Of a DNA stretch of 15,922 bases, positions 6,537-13,661 are shown piece after piece. The notes under the pieces were generated by a model. It saw only the letters and a program-made list of their open reading frames with translations. It was not told the DNA's origin and did no database searches. How positions within the stretch are numbered: position 1 is the first letter of the stretch; every line of letters begins with the position of its first letter. Origin of the DNA: an uncultured Oscillospiraceae bacterium (GTDB lineage Bacteria > Bacillota > Clostridia > Oscillospirales > Ruminococcaceae); assembly GCA_934446565.1 (NCBI GenBank), contig CAKSEO010000054.1, forward strand, positions 1-15,922, in the 5' to 3' direction. A program made the position numbers and the translations under genes.

Positions 6537-7544
6537 ATGAGCTTAGAAATCATTGGTCAGAGCATTCCTAACATGCCCTGGCAGGACAGACCCGAGGGCT
6601 GCAAGGACGTTATCTGGCGCTACAACGCTAACCCGATCATTCCCCGCGACCTGCTCCCTACCAGCAACTCCATCTTCAACTCCGCAGTAGTTCCCTTCGA
6701 GAGCGACAAGGGTCACTTCGCAGGCGTATTCCGTGTTGACGACAAGGAAAGAAACATGGCTATCCACGCTGGTTTCTCCGAGGACGGCATTCACTGGAAC
6801 ATCAACCCTGAAAAGGTAGAGTGGATCAACGACGATCCCGAGACCGCTGCCGCTAACCCCTGGCAGTACGGCTACGATCCCCGCTGCGTATGGATCGAGG
6901 ACAGATTCTGGATCACCTGGTGCAACGCATACGGCTGGAAGCCTACTATCGGCGTGGGCTGGACCAAGGACTTCAAGGAATTCCACCAGATGGAGAACGC
7001 ATACCTGCCTTTCAACAGAAACGGCGTTCTGTTCCCGAGAAAGATCAACGGCGAGTATGTAATGTTCTCCCGTCCTTCTGACTCCGGTCACACTCCTTTC
7101 GGCGATATGTACCTGTCCCACTCCAAGGATATGACCTACTGGGGCAAGCACAGACACGTTATGGCTCCTGACCGCGGCTGGGAGTCCAAGAAGATCGGCG
7201 CAGGTCCTATCCCGATTGAGACAAGCGAAGGCTGGCTGGTATTCTACCACGGCGTTCTCGAGAGCTGCAACGGCTTCGTTTACAGCTTCGGCGCTTGCAT
7301 CCTCGACAAGGATCAGCCCTGGAAGGTAAAGTATCGCTGCCGTGAATACCTCATCAATCCGCGCGAGATCTACGAGACCGTCGGCGACGTTCAGAACGTT
7401 ACATTCCCCTGCGCAGCTCTCTGCGACAAGGACACCGGACGTATCGCAATCTACTACGGCTGCGCTGATACCTGCGTAAGCATGGCATTCTGCTACGCTG
7501 AGGAAGTTGTTGAGTACATCAAGGCTCACTCCAACAAGTATTGA
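6537..7544 (+). CDS. GH130 beta-1,4-mannooligosaccharide phosphorylase
   Basis: Predicted to cleave beta-1,4-mannooligosaccharides from the non-reducing end with phosphate, releasing mannose 1-phosphate in the cytoplasm; there is no signal peptide. The 335-residue protein has the features of the R. albus RaMP2-like branch (GH130 subfamily 2): N-terminal NMPWQDRP, then [28 protein letters not shown] and GVFRVDD, followed by blades of a five-bladed propeller. [18 protein letters not shown] carries the presumed proton-donor D114. Later segments include [19 protein letters not shown], and [15 protein letters not shown] closure at the end. It could instead act on mannosyl-glucose, but those enzymes (subfamily 1) have a different N-terminal region. 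The gene is alone: no mannanase, transporter or epimerase gene lies beside it. Codon use is strongly biased (ATC/ATT for isoleucine, practically no ATA), unlike its neighbours, suggesting high expression. The start follows AGAGAGG by seven bases. Confidence 0.9.
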   Translation: MSLEIIGQSIPNMPWQDRPEGCKDVIWRYNANPIIPRDLLPTSNSIFNSAVVPFESDKGHFAGVFRVDDKERNMAIHAGFSEDGIHWNINPEKVEWINDDPETAAANPWQYGYDPRCVWIEDRFWITWCNAYGWKPTIGVGWTKDFKEFHQMENAYLPFNRNGVLFPRKINGEYVMFSRPSDSGHTPFGDMYLSHSKDMTYWGKHRHVMAPDRGWESKKIGAGPIPIETSEGWLVFYHGVLESCNGFVYSFGACILDKDQPWKVKYRCREYLINPREIYETVGDVQNVTFPCAALCDKDTGRIAIYYGCADTCVSMAFCYAEEVVEYIKAHSNKY

Positions 7545-7561
7545 TTCAGGTTTTGCTCCTG

Positions 7562-7597
7562 AAAAATCCCCCTTTTCCTGCGAAAAGGGGGATTTTG
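7562..7597. terminator. bidirectional terminator between GH130 and dtd
   Basis: AAAATCCCCCTTTTC and GAAAAGGGGGATTTT form a 15-bp stem with a CTGC loop. A-runs and T-runs on both sides allow it to stop transcription from both converging genes; it ends six bases before the dtd stop codon. Confidence 0.9.
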
Positions 7598-7602
7598 TTA
7601 TG

Positions 7603-8037
7603 TTACTCAAGTATAATCGTGAACGGTCCGTCGTTTGCCAGGCTCACTTTCATATCCGCCCCGAATTCCCCGGTCTGCACGTTCGGTATGTCCCTGCGGC
7701 AAACCTCGCAGAAGTACTCATAGAGCCGGTTAGCTTCGCCTGGTTCCTTTGCCATGAGGAAGTTCGGGCGGTGTCCCTTGCGGGTGTCAGCGTACAGCGT
7801 AAACTGTGATATTATCAGCAGCGAACCGCCTACGTCCTTCAGCGAGAGATTTATCTTGTCGTTCTCGTCCGAGAATATCCGCAGACCTATCATCTTCGCT
7901 GCCAGACGCTCGCAGTCCTTTTCGGTATCCTCCTGCCCTACTCCCAGAAGCACAAGGAATCCCTTTCCTATCTCGCCGACTGTCTTTCCGTCTACCTTTA
8001 CATCTGCCCTTTCGCAGCGCTGTATCACTAATTTCAT
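7603..8037 (-). CDS. dtd: D-aminoacyl-tRNA deacylase
   Basis: Hydrolyses D-aminoacyl-tRNAs (and mischarged glycyl-tRNA) in the cytoplasm, keeping D-amino acids out of protein. At 144 residues it has the usual length of bacterial Dtd. The two active-site motifs are present: SQFT (77-80) and NDGPFT (135-140), the latter with the Gly-cis-Pro pair (G137, P138) that gives chiral selection. The N-terminus MKLVIQR matches the family's MRAVIQR opening. The ATG follows GGAGG by six bases. It lies 36 bases after the YolD-like gene on the same strand and may be cotranscribed with it, but a good promoter at 8093-8065 suggests an independent transcript too. In many Firmicutes dtd sits next to relA; here it does not. 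Confidence 0.95.
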   Translation of the reverse strand: MKLVIQRCERADVKVDGKTVGEIGKGFLVLLGVGQEDTEKDCERLAAKMIGLRIFSDENDKINLSLKDVGGSLLIISQFTLYADTRKGHRPNFLMAKEPGEANRLYEYFCEVCRRDIPNVQTGEFGADMKVSLANDGPFTIILE

Positions 8038-8064
8038 AGCCTACCTCCGGTGTTTTTTCAACTC

Positions 8065-8093
8065 ATTATAACACTATCCGGAAGATTTGTCCA
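8065..8093 (-). promoter_or_regulatory. probable internal promoter of dtd
   Basis: On the minus strand, TGGACA (8093-8088, five of six matches), a 17-base spacer and a perfect TATAAT (8070-8065). The -35 lies inside the last codons of the YolD-like gene. It would let dtd be expressed constitutively even if the polymerase unit is induced only under damage. Confidence 0.65.
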
Positions 8094-8418
8094 GTACCTC
8101 AAGTATCTCTGCGCGGTAAATATCATCAAATGATATCTTCCGCCGGACTATCCGCAAATTCCGGAACACCGGATCAAACTCCGACACCAGTCCCTCAGCC
8201 GTTTCGTAATGATCCTTGTCGTAGAACACCACCCTCACCACATCCCCGCGGCATATCCCGCCCAGGACGTTTGAGAGCTCCTCCGCGCCGTCCTCGGAAA
8301 GCTCCCGGCGGGGCTCCTTTACGCGCTCCTGCTCCCTGATGTAGTCGTAGTAACCGCGCAGCGACGCGAACGGCATGAACTGCCGCGCCCGGTCGGCGTG
8401 ACGTCTTTCACCCTCCAT
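8074..8418 (-). CDS. YolD-like protein, partner of the Y-family polymerase
   Basis: A 114-residue protein of the YolD-like family, which is typically encoded next to UmuC/UvrX-type polymerases in Firmicutes and is thought to serve as an accessory to translesion synthesis, in the role of UmuD; its mechanism is poorly known. The family signature lies at about 10-30: RARQFMPFASLRGYYDYI, followed by a charged helix. The C-terminal half (about 57-110) is beta-rich, with GDVVRVVFYDKDHYETAEG, then RRKISFDDIYRAEI, which matches the usual KIPFDDI ending. The ATG follows AGGAGG by about six bases and overlaps the end of the polymerase gene by 11 bases, so the two are translationally linked. Confidence 0.85.
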   Translation of the reverse strand: MEGERRHADRARQFMPFASLRGYYDYIREQERVKEPRRELSEDGAEELSNVLGGICRGDVVRVVFYDKDHYETAEGLVSEFDPVFRNLRIVRRKISFDDIYRAEILEVLDKSSG

Positions 8419-9667
8419 TGTGACCTCCTACCATGTTGTTGCGGCGTATTCCGGTGGCTTTTTCCTGCAGGCTCATCGCCTTTATCAGGGAATTTTTCCC
8501 GAACCGCCGCTTGATGTCGATTATCGCATCCTGCATGTTCTTTTCCTTTTCTTCAGCCGCCGGGTCCATGAACAGGTCAAAGGTGGAATACACGTCCTCA
8601 ACCAGCCCTCCCAACCCGATATTTATGCTGCGTATCGGATATTTCCGGCGAGTGGTTTCGTTGTAAAGCGAGATGAATTCCTCCGTAAGTTTCCTGCGCG
8701 ACCCGGTGAATCCGTTGAGTTTCCGTGTGCCACCGGTGGGCGGGAACACATCCTTTGAGTACCCCACGGAAAGCGACACAGACCCAGCCGCAAGCCTTTT
8801 CTCCACCAGCTCCAGTATCAGGGTATCCACCATCTCTTTCAGCACGATGAGCGCGTTATCCGAGCTGTAATCCTCAAAAAGTATCTGCCCGTTGGACAAC
8901 GATTTGGTTTTCGATTCGTACGCCTGTATCTCAGCCATTGTACAGGGCTCCCTGCCGTGAGCGTGGTCGATGAGGAACTCCGCATTGACACCGAACTCCT
9001 TATAGAGGATATCCTCGTTCATTCCGGCGACGCCGCCCATGTCATAAACGCCGTACTTAGCGAGTCGCCTCGCAACGCCGTTTCCAACGTTCCAGAAGTC
9101 GGTTATCGGACGGTGTCCCCAGAGCTTGTTCTGAAATTCCCTTTCATCCAGCCAGCCTATGTGGTCGGGGACGTGTTTCGCGGTGATGTCCAGCGCGACT
9201 TTAGCAAGAAACAGATTCGTACCGATACCGGCGGTGGCGCAGATGCGCGTTTCATCAAAGACGGCGTTCATCAGCGTCTGCGCCAGCTGCTTCGGGGTCA
9301 TTCCGTACATTTCGAGGTAAGGCGTGGCGTCGATGAAACATTCGTCTATCGAGTAAACGTGGATATCCTCCGGACTGATGTACCGCAGATAAGTCCCGTA
9401 GACCTGCGCGGAAACCTCCATGTAACGGCGCATCCGCGGCAGCGCCGTGATGTACTGCACCCCGGGAGGTATCTCAAAAATGCGGCAGCGGTTACGAATG
9501 CCCAGCGCCTTCATCGCAGGCGTTATCGCAAGACATATTGCTCCATTGCCGCGTGAGGGGTCGGCGACCACCAGGTTAGTCGTGAACGGATCAAGCCCCC
9601 TGTCCGCGCACTCAACCGAGGCGAAAAAGCTCTTGAGATCTATGCACATGTATGTGTTTTGTTCCAT
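8408..9667 (-). CDS. Y-family DNA polymerase, UmuC/UvrX-like
   Basis: An error-prone translesion DNA polymerase of 419 residues. Near the N-terminus, CIDLKSFFASVEC carries the first metal-binding aspartate D10 and the steric-gate aromatic F15. YSIDECFID (105-113) carries D108 and E109, the other metal ligands. The thumb region with TAGIGTNLFLAK and ITDFWNVGNGVARRL (helix-hairpin-helix) follows, and the little-finger domain extends to about 400. The C-terminal tail, with LQEKATGIRRNNMVGGH, matches the ending common in clostridial UmuC-like proteins. The YolD-like partner immediately downstream places it with UvrX/UmuC rather than DinB. The ATG has GGAGG seven bases upstream and a near-consensus promoter. 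I see no clear LexA box of the GAAC-N4-GTTC form, so SOS control is not evident. Confidence 0.92.
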   Translation of the reverse strand: MEQNTYMCIDLKSFFASVECADRGLDPFTTNLVVADPSRGNGAICLAITPAMKALGIRNRCRIFEIPPGVQYITALPRMRRYMEVSAQVYGTYLRYISPEDIHVYSIDECFIDATPYLEMYGMTPKQLAQTLMNAVFDETRICATAGIGTNLFLAKVALDITAKHVPDHIGWLDEREFQNKLWGHRPITDFWNVGNGVARRLAKYGVYDMGGVAGMNEDILYKEFGVNAEFLIDHAHGREPCTMAEIQAYESKTKSLSNGQILFEDYSSDNALIVLKEMVDTLILELVEKRLAAGSVSLSVGYSKDVFPPTGGTRKLNGFTGSRRKLTEEFISLYNETTRRKYPIRSINIGLGGLVEDVYSTFDLFMDPAAEEKEKNMQDAIIDIKRRFGKNSLIKAMSLQEKATGIRRNNMVGGHNGG

Positions 9668-9680
9668 GTTCTCACCTCCG

Positions 9681-9705
9681 GTTCACTGTTTTAAATATCA
9701 TGAAC
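9681..9705. promoter_or_regulatory. inverted repeat in the polymerase gene leader
   Basis: GTTCA (9681-9685) and TGAAC (9701-9705) are exact complements 15 bases apart, so their centres are 20 bases, about two helical turns, apart. They lie between the polymerase gene's -10 box and its start codon. The orientation of the half-sites is the reverse of the usual LexA box, so this is only a candidate site for another regulator. Confidence 0.35.
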
Positions 9706-9717
9706 ATTTCTATTTTA

Positions 9718-9746
9718 ATTATACACGAAGTTTGCACGGCTGTCAC
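9718..9746 (-). promoter_or_regulatory. promoter of the Y-polymerase / YolD-like operon
   Basis: On the minus strand, GTGACA (9746-9741, five of six matches), a 17-base spacer and a perfect TATAAT (9723-9718). The transcript would start near 9711, leaving a leader of about 45 bases. Confidence 0.75.
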
Positions 9747-9825
9747 TAGTAATTGTTACCGAAACTGAGGATGAATAATATTCATTATACACAAATATAT
9801 GAACAAACTTATTTTGACGGTATAC

Positions 9826-9859
9826 TTGATTTTTTATTTAAAGTATGATATACTATAAT
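9826..9859 (+). promoter_or_regulatory. distal rightward promoter upstream of livK
   Basis: TTGATT (9826-9831), a 17-base spacer and TATACT (9849-9854) with the extended -10 TGA before it. A second, overlapping TATAAT occupies 9854-9859. It lies about 320 bases upstream of the livK start and is followed by two small hairpins: AATGC/GCATT (9860-9877) and GGAAT/ATTCC (9878-9891). Confidence 0.65.
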
Positions 9860-9995
9860 AATGCATGATGGAGCATTGGAATCATAATTCCGGTATACAA
9901 ATCAGCTGCGATTGTGGCATATCTGTGAAGATTTGTTATAAAAAAGTGATGTTTAGGTAAAAGTACACAAAAATTGAATCTGAAATCATGAATTA

Positions 9996-10015
9996 TCAAT
10001 GCTTTTTATCATTGA
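9996..10015. promoter_or_regulatory. inverted repeat over the livK -35 box, candidate operator
   Basis: TCAATG (9996-10001) and CATTGA (10010-10015) are exact complements separated by eight bases (CTTTTTAT). The right arm overlaps the -35 hexamer TTGACA at 10012-10017. A regulator bound here would control access of RNA polymerase to livK. It does not match the CodY consensus. Binding is inferred from position and symmetry only. Confidence 0.45.
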
Positions 10016-10040
10016 CAGATTTTGAATTAAAGGTTATTAT
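10012..10040 (+). promoter_or_regulatory. proximal promoter of livK
   Basis: A perfect TTGACA (10012-10017), a 17-base spacer and TATTAT (10035-10040). The RNA would start near 10047, giving a leader of about 130 bases before the ATG at 10177. Confidence 0.85.
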
Positions 10041-10061
10041 ATTATTGCAAAGAAAAATTTT

Positions 10062-10102
10062 CGTCTCACCATTTTCCTTTTAAAGGCAATCGGTGTAAGA
10101 CG
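10062..10102 (+). promoter_or_regulatory. structured 5' leader hairpin of livK
   Basis: CGTCT (10062-10066) pairs with AGACG (10098-10102), and CACC (10067-10070) with GGTG (10092-10095), leaving a two-base bulge (TA). Inside the loop CCTTT/AAAGG can form a further short stem. AATCGGTG occurs twice (10088-10095 and 10115-10122), so an alternative pairing partner exists. There is no T-box sequence or other riboswitch class that I recognise. It may affect stability or expression of the abundant binding-protein message. Confidence 0.45.
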
Positions 10103-10176
10103 GCATGTTTTGCGAATCGGTGCTGTTTTTCGCGGTATCGTTCCAGAACATGAACATGGAAAGGAAGAAACTCAAA

Positions 10177-11412
10177 ATGAAAAATGTTTGGAAGAAGGTT
10201 GCAGCTCTGACAGTAGTTGCAGCAATGGCAGTTCCTTTCGCAGGCTGCTCCAACAACGCAAGCTCCTCTGCGGCAGGCGATTCCTCCGCAGCAGGCGACT
10301 CCGCAGCTGATGGCAACACCACAGCAGGCGGAACACTGGTTCTCGGCGGTATCGGTCCGATCACCGGCGCAGCAGCAGTTTACGGCAACGCAGTTAAGAA
10401 CGGCGCCCAGCTCGCAGTTAACGAGATCAACGCAAACGGCGGCGTAAACGGCATGCAGCTTGAGCTGAACTTCCAGGACGACGAGCACGACCCCGAGAAG
10501 TCCGTAAACGCATACAACACCCTTAAGGACGCTGGCATGAAGGCACTCGTTGGTACCGTTACCTCCGCTCCCTGCGTAGCAGTAAGCGCTGAGGCTGCTA
10601 AGGACAACATGTTCCTGCTGACTCCGTCCGGCTCCTCTCTGGACGCTATCTCCGCCGGCGACAACTGCTTCCGCGTATGCTTCACTGACCCTGGTCAGGG
10701 TAAGATCGCAGCTGACTACATCGCTGACAACGCCCTCGCTACCAAGGTAGGCATCATCTATGACAGCTCCGATGTATACTCCACCGGTATCCTCGACGGC
10801 TTCAAGGCTGAGGCTGCTGAAAAGGGAATCGAGATATCTGCTGAGGAAGCTTTCACAGCAGACGCTAAGACTGACTTCTCCGTACAGATCCAGAAGGTTA
10901 TGGACAGCGGCGCTGACCTGCTCTTCCTCCCGATCTACTACCAGGAAGCTTCCCTTATCCTCCAGCAGGCTAAGTCCGCTGGTATGAACATGACAGTATT
11001 CGGCGGCGACGGTCTTGACGGCCTTATCGACCAGCTCGGCGACAAGGTAGACATCGCTCAGGACGTTCTGGTAATGACTCCTTTCGCAGCTTCTTCTCCT
11101 GATGAGAAGTCCGCTAAGTTCACCGCAGCTTACGAAGAGATGACCGGCGGCGAAGTTCCGATCCAGTTCGCTGCTGATGCTTACGACGCAGTTTACGCTA
11201 TCAAGCTCGCTATCGAGAAGGCTGGCGTTACTGACGCTTCCATCAGCGCTTCTGACCTCTGCGACCAGATCAAGGTTGCTATGACAGAGATCACCCTCGA
11301 CGGCGTAACAGGCTCCACCACATGGACCGCTGACGGCGAGCCCACCAAGGCTCCTCAGGTTATGAAGATCGTTGTTACTGACGGCGTAGGTTCTTACGTT
11401 TCCGCTCAGTGA
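10177..11412 (+). CDS. livK: branched-chain amino acid ABC transporter, substrate-binding lipoprotein
   Basis: Captures leucine, isoleucine, valine or related amino acids outside the membrane and delivers them to LivHM. From the ATG at 10177 it has 411 residues. A lipoprotein signal peptide is clear: basic MKNVWKK, a hydrophobic core, and FAGC with lipidated C24. A Ser/Ala/Gly/Asp linker of about 25 residues follows, then the periplasmic-binding domain of LivK type: LVLGGIGPITGAAAVYG, AVNEINANGGVNG, FQDDEHDPEKSVNAY, and GTVTSAPCVAVS. The frame is open back to an ATG at 10105, but no ribosome binding site precedes that start or the ATGs at 10150 and 10156, while AAGGAAG precedes 10177 and the signal peptide fits it. 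Codon use is strongly biased, as expected for a very abundant protein. It has its own promoter and is followed by a hairpin before livH. Related binding proteins take amides or other amino acids, so the exact ligand is unsure. Confidence 0.92.
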   Translation: MKNVWKKVAALTVVAAMAVPFAGCSNNASSSAAGDSSAAGDSAADGNTTAGGTLVLGGIGPITGAAAVYGNAVKNGAQLAVNEINANGGVNGMQLELNFQDDEHDPEKSVNAYNTLKDAGMKALVGTVTSAPCVAVSAEAAKDNMFLLTPSGSSLDAISAGDNCFRVCFTDPGQGKIAADYIADNALATKVGIIYDSSDVYSTGILDGFKAEAAEKGIEISAEEAFTADAKTDFSVQIQKVMDSGADLLFLPIYYQEASLILQQAKSAGMNMTVFGGDGLDGLIDQLGDKVDIAQDVLVMTPFAASSPDEKSAKFTAAYEEMTGGEVPIQFAADAYDAVYAIKLAIEKAGVTDASISASDLCDQIKVAMTEITLDGVTGSTTWTADGEPTKAPQVMKIVVTDGVGSYVSAQ

Positions 11413-11441
11413 TCATCTGAACTGAACTAACACGCAGATAC

Positions 11442-11498
11442 AGACCCGTATGTATGGTTTCTCCGGAATTTTCCGAAGAAACTGTACGGGTCTTATTT
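11442..11498 (+). terminator. partial terminator between livK and livH
   Basis: AGACCCGTA (11442-11450) pairs with TACGGGTCT (11485-11493), and inside it GTTTCT (11457-11462) pairs with AGAAAC (11477-11482), with a further CGGAA/TTCCG pairing at the tip. The tail reads TTATTTGT. The stem is long and the U-tract imperfect, which suits partial termination or 3' protection of the livK message, giving more binding protein than permease. Confidence 0.75.
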
Positions 11499-11499
11499 G

Positions 11500-11505
11500 T
11501 ATAAT
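11500..11505 (+). promoter_or_regulatory. possible -10 box before livH
   Basis: A perfect TATAAT directly after the livK hairpin. No acceptable -35 hexamer lies 16 to 18 bases upstream (the sequence there is part of the hairpin stem), so it may not be a functional promoter. If it is, the livHMGF genes have a weak start of their own. Confidence 0.3.
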
Positions 11506-11517
11506 TACGGCTTTTTT

Positions 11518-11538
11518 TACGGCAGCTACACTGCCGTA
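11518..11538 (+). repeat. second hairpin in the livK-livH gap
   Basis: TACGGCAG (11518-11525) and CTGCCGTA (11531-11538) form a perfect 8-bp stem with a CTACA loop. It is preceded, not followed, by a run of T, so it is not a plus-strand terminator. TACGGC also occurs at 11506-11511 and CGGCAG at 11601-11606, giving alternative pairing partners for the right arm. Confidence 0.55.
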
Positions 11539-11635
11539 GATCAAAGTAAACCCGGACATGCGGTAAAGGCTACAGATCACCCAGAGTTTATTTTGATATG
11601 CGGCAGAATAAATTTCCGAAAGGAGAAGGTTCTTT

Positions 11636-12565
11636 ATGAGCTTTATTTCTTACCTCATCAGCGGAATAAGCCTCGGGAGTATCTACGCGCTCATCGCGCT
11701 GGGTTACACGATGGTTTATGGTATCGCTAAAATGCTGAACTTCGCCCACGGCGATATCATCATGGTCGGCGGTTACGCAGTATTTACGGCTATGTCAACG
11801 GCATGGTGCCCGGTATGGCTTTCCGTCATTATCGGCATTGTGGTGTGCACAGTGCTTGGCGTTGTCATCGAAAAGATAGCCTACAAGCCGCTCAGAAGCG
11901 CACCTCCCCTCGCCGTGCTCATCACCGCGATAGGCGTCAGCTACCTTCTCCAGAACCTGGCACTGCTCATCTTTGGCTCGGCAGCTCGGAATTTCACTTC
12001 TGTTGTCGATGGAATGCCGCCGTTCCTCACCGTAACCGAAAACGGCACGCATTTCTTCACCGCGATAGAGCCCGGAGTTCAGGCCTCGCTCAAGATATCA
12101 ATGGAAACGTTCCTCTCAATTGTCGTTTCGCTGATCATCATGGCGGCGCTGACCTGGTTCATCAACAAGACCAAGGCAGGTAAGGCAATGCTCGCAGTAG
12201 CCGAGGACAAGGGCGCTGCGCAGCTCATGGGTATCAACGTCAACGGAACTATCTCACTTACGTTCGCGATCGGCTCCGCCCTCGCAGGCGTTGCAAGCGT
12301 GCTGATGTGCTCCGCATATCCGCAGCTCAGCCCCTATACCGGCTCAATGCCTGGTATCAAGGCGTTCGTTGCAGCGGTATTCGGCGGTATCGGCTCCATT
12401 CCCGGCGCGATGATAGGCGGCGTTCTGCTGGGTATAATCGAGCAGCTCGCAAAGGCTTACATATCCTCCCAGCTTTCTGACGCGATAGTGTTCCTCGTGC
12501 TGATTATCGTACTTGTAGTAAGACCCACCGGTATCCTTGGCAAGAAGATACGCGAAAAGGTTTAA
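11636..12565 (+). CDS. livH: branched-chain amino acid ABC transporter permease LivH
   Basis: One of the two membrane subunits that form the translocation path for branched-chain amino acids. The 309-residue protein has about eight transmembrane helices. Family hallmarks are the opening GISLGSIYALIALGYTMVYGI, followed by LNFAHGDIIMVGGY, the coupling loop AVAEDKGAAQLMGIN (about 190-205) that contacts LivG/LivF, and the late FGGIGSIPGAMIGG. The ATG is preceded by AAAGGAGAAGG. A 223-base gap with two hairpins separates it from livK, while livM follows 13 bases after the stop. Read-through from the livK promoter is likely the main source of expression. Confidence 0.93.
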   Translation: MSFISYLISGISLGSIYALIALGYTMVYGIAKMLNFAHGDIIMVGGYAVFTAMSTAWCPVWLSVIIGIVVCTVLGVVIEKIAYKPLRSAPPLAVLITAIGVSYLLQNLALLIFGSAARNFTSVVDGMPPFLTVTENGTHFFTAIEPGVQASLKISMETFLSIVVSLIIMAALTWFINKTKAGKAMLAVAEDKGAAQLMGINVNGTISLTFAIGSALAGVASVLMCSAYPQLSPYTGSMPGIKAFVAAVFGGIGSIPGAMIGGVLLGIIEQLAKAYISSQLSDAIVFLVLIIVLVVRPTGILGKKIREKV

Positions 12566-12578
12566 GGGAGGCAGGAAC

Positions 12579-13661
12579 ATGACAAAAACAACCAAGAACA
12601 ACTTCATCACCTGCGGAATGACCCTCGGACTGTTCATCATATTCGGTGTGCTCTCCATGACCGGCGTGCTCGGAAGCCAGTATTCCGGACTGCTCATCCC
12701 GATAGGTATTTACATCATCCTATCCATCTCGCTCAACCTCACGGTCGGTATCCTCGGCGAGCTTTCGCTGGGTCATGCGGGATTCATGTGCATAGGCGCT
12801 TACGTCGGCGGTATCTTCTCGCTGATGACTCAGGAGAGCATCAACCCCTCCTGGCTGCGAATGATACTCGCGCTGTTCGTCGGCGGCATTGCCGCTGCAA
12901 TCTTCGGTATCCTCATCGGTATACCGGTGCTCCGTCTGCGCGGCGACTACCTCGCTATCGTCACCCTCGGTTTCGGCGAGATCATTAAGGCGCTTGCCAA
13001 CAACATCTACCTCACCATGGACAAGAACGGGCTGCATTTCAGCTTTGCTTCGGCGGTTTCCGACGCCGACAAGGAAACCAGCAAGATAATCCTCGAGGGT
13101 GCAAAGGGTATCAAAGCCCCGCAGGACACTAACCTGGTTCTCGTCGTTATCGTGCTGATGATCTGCATGGTGATACTGATGAACTTCATCAACTCCCGTG
13201 CCGGTCGTGCCTGCATGGCGGTACGCGATAACTACATCGCGGCTCAGTCCGTTGGTATCAACGTAACCAAGTTCAGGCTCATGGCGTTCACGCTTTCCGC
13301 TGCTATCGCGGGCGTTGCCGGAGTTCTGTACTCCCACTCCCTCACCATGCTCGCACCGAAGAAGTTCGACTACAACCTGTCGATACTCATTCTGGTATTC
13401 GTGGTGCTCGGCGGTCTGGGAAGCCTGCGCGGCTCCGTTATCGCTACGATAATCCTGTACGCGCTTCCTGAGATATTCCGCGAGCTTGGCGACTACAGAA
13501 TGCTCATCTACGCAGTCGTTCTGATACTGATGATGATATTCAACAACGCACCCGCGTTCATTGCAATTCGTGAAAGAATCGGCGCTTCTGCCCCGGTAAA
13601 GAAGATAAAGGGAATTTTCACCCGGAAGAAGAACACAGCGGGAGGTGCGGATAATGGCTGA
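12579..13661 (+). CDS. livM: branched-chain amino acid ABC transporter permease LivM
   Basis: The second membrane subunit, 360 residues with about ten hydrophobic segments. Recognisable LivM elements are SISLNLTVGILGELSLGHAG (about 48-67), the segment RLRGDYLAIVTLGFGEI, the coupling loop RAGRACMAVRDNYIAAQSVGIN, which contains the typical AVRDN, and the ending LGGLGSLRGSVIAT. The basic tail (RKKNT) is cytoplasmic. The frame is open to a GTG-like start further upstream inside livH, but ATG 12579 has GGGAGG seven bases before it and begins the family's N-terminus. The stop codon overlaps the start of livG by eight bases, which indicates coupled translation. Confidence 0.93.
   Translation: MTKTTKNNFITCGMTLGLFIIFGVLSMTGVLGSQYSGLLIPIGIYIILSISLNLTVGILGELSLGHAGFMCIGAYVGGIFSLMTQESINPSWLRMILALFVGGIAAAIFGILIGIPVLRLRGDYLAIVTLGFGEIIKALANNIYLTMDKNGLHFSFASAVSDADKETSKIILEGAKGIKAPQDTNLVLVVIVLMICMVILMNFINSRAGRACMAVRDNYIAAQSVGINVTKFRLMAFTLSAAIAGVAGVLYSHSLTMLAPKKFDYNLSILILVFVVLGGLGSLRGSVIATIILYALPEIFRELGDYRMLIYAVVLILMMIFNNAPAFIAIRERIGASAPVKKIKGIFTRKKNTAGGADNG

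Larger units (their letters stand above)
9668..10176. other. 509-base regulatory intergenic region
   Basis: This gene-free region separates the divergent polymerase and liv units. It holds the leftward polymerase promoter, a first rightward promoter (9826-9854), a second rightward promoter (10012-10040) and several inverted repeats. The first promoter would make an RNA of unknown function crossing 9860-10010. It includes an open frame of 31 codons (9865-9960) with no ribosome binding site. I see no terminator between the two rightward promoters, so the first may feed the liv transcript with a longer leader. Confidence 0.6.

Noticed and set aside
6543..7610. A 355-codon open frame on the minus strand opposite the GH130 gene
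   Set aside because: It mirrors a strongly codon-biased gene, has low-complexity valine/alanine-rich sequence with no recognisable domain, and runs through the shared terminator at its start. It is a shadow of the real gene.
8957..9556. A 199-codon plus-strand frame opposite the Y-family polymerase
   Set aside because: The polymerase on the minus strand has all catalytic motifs and a promoter; the opposite frame has none.
9668..9746. LexA box upstream of the polymerase operon
   Set aside because: No GAAC-N4-GTTC or close variant was found. The inverted repeat present has the opposite half-site order and a much wider gap.
9974..10070. CodY binding site before livK
   Set aside because: The best partial matches to AATTTTCWGAAAATT (starting at 9974 and at 10056) agree at only about half of the positions.
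10105..10176. A 24-codon N-terminal extension of LivK
   Set aside because: No ribosome binding site precedes the ATGs at 10105, 10150 or 10156, and the extension would put non-signal residues ahead of a standard lipoprotein signal peptide that begins at 10177.
10047..10176. T-box or amino-acid riboswitch in the livK leader
   Set aside because: The conserved T-box sequence is absent and the visible hairpin does not match any class that I recognise; no terminator/antiterminator pair precedes the start codon.
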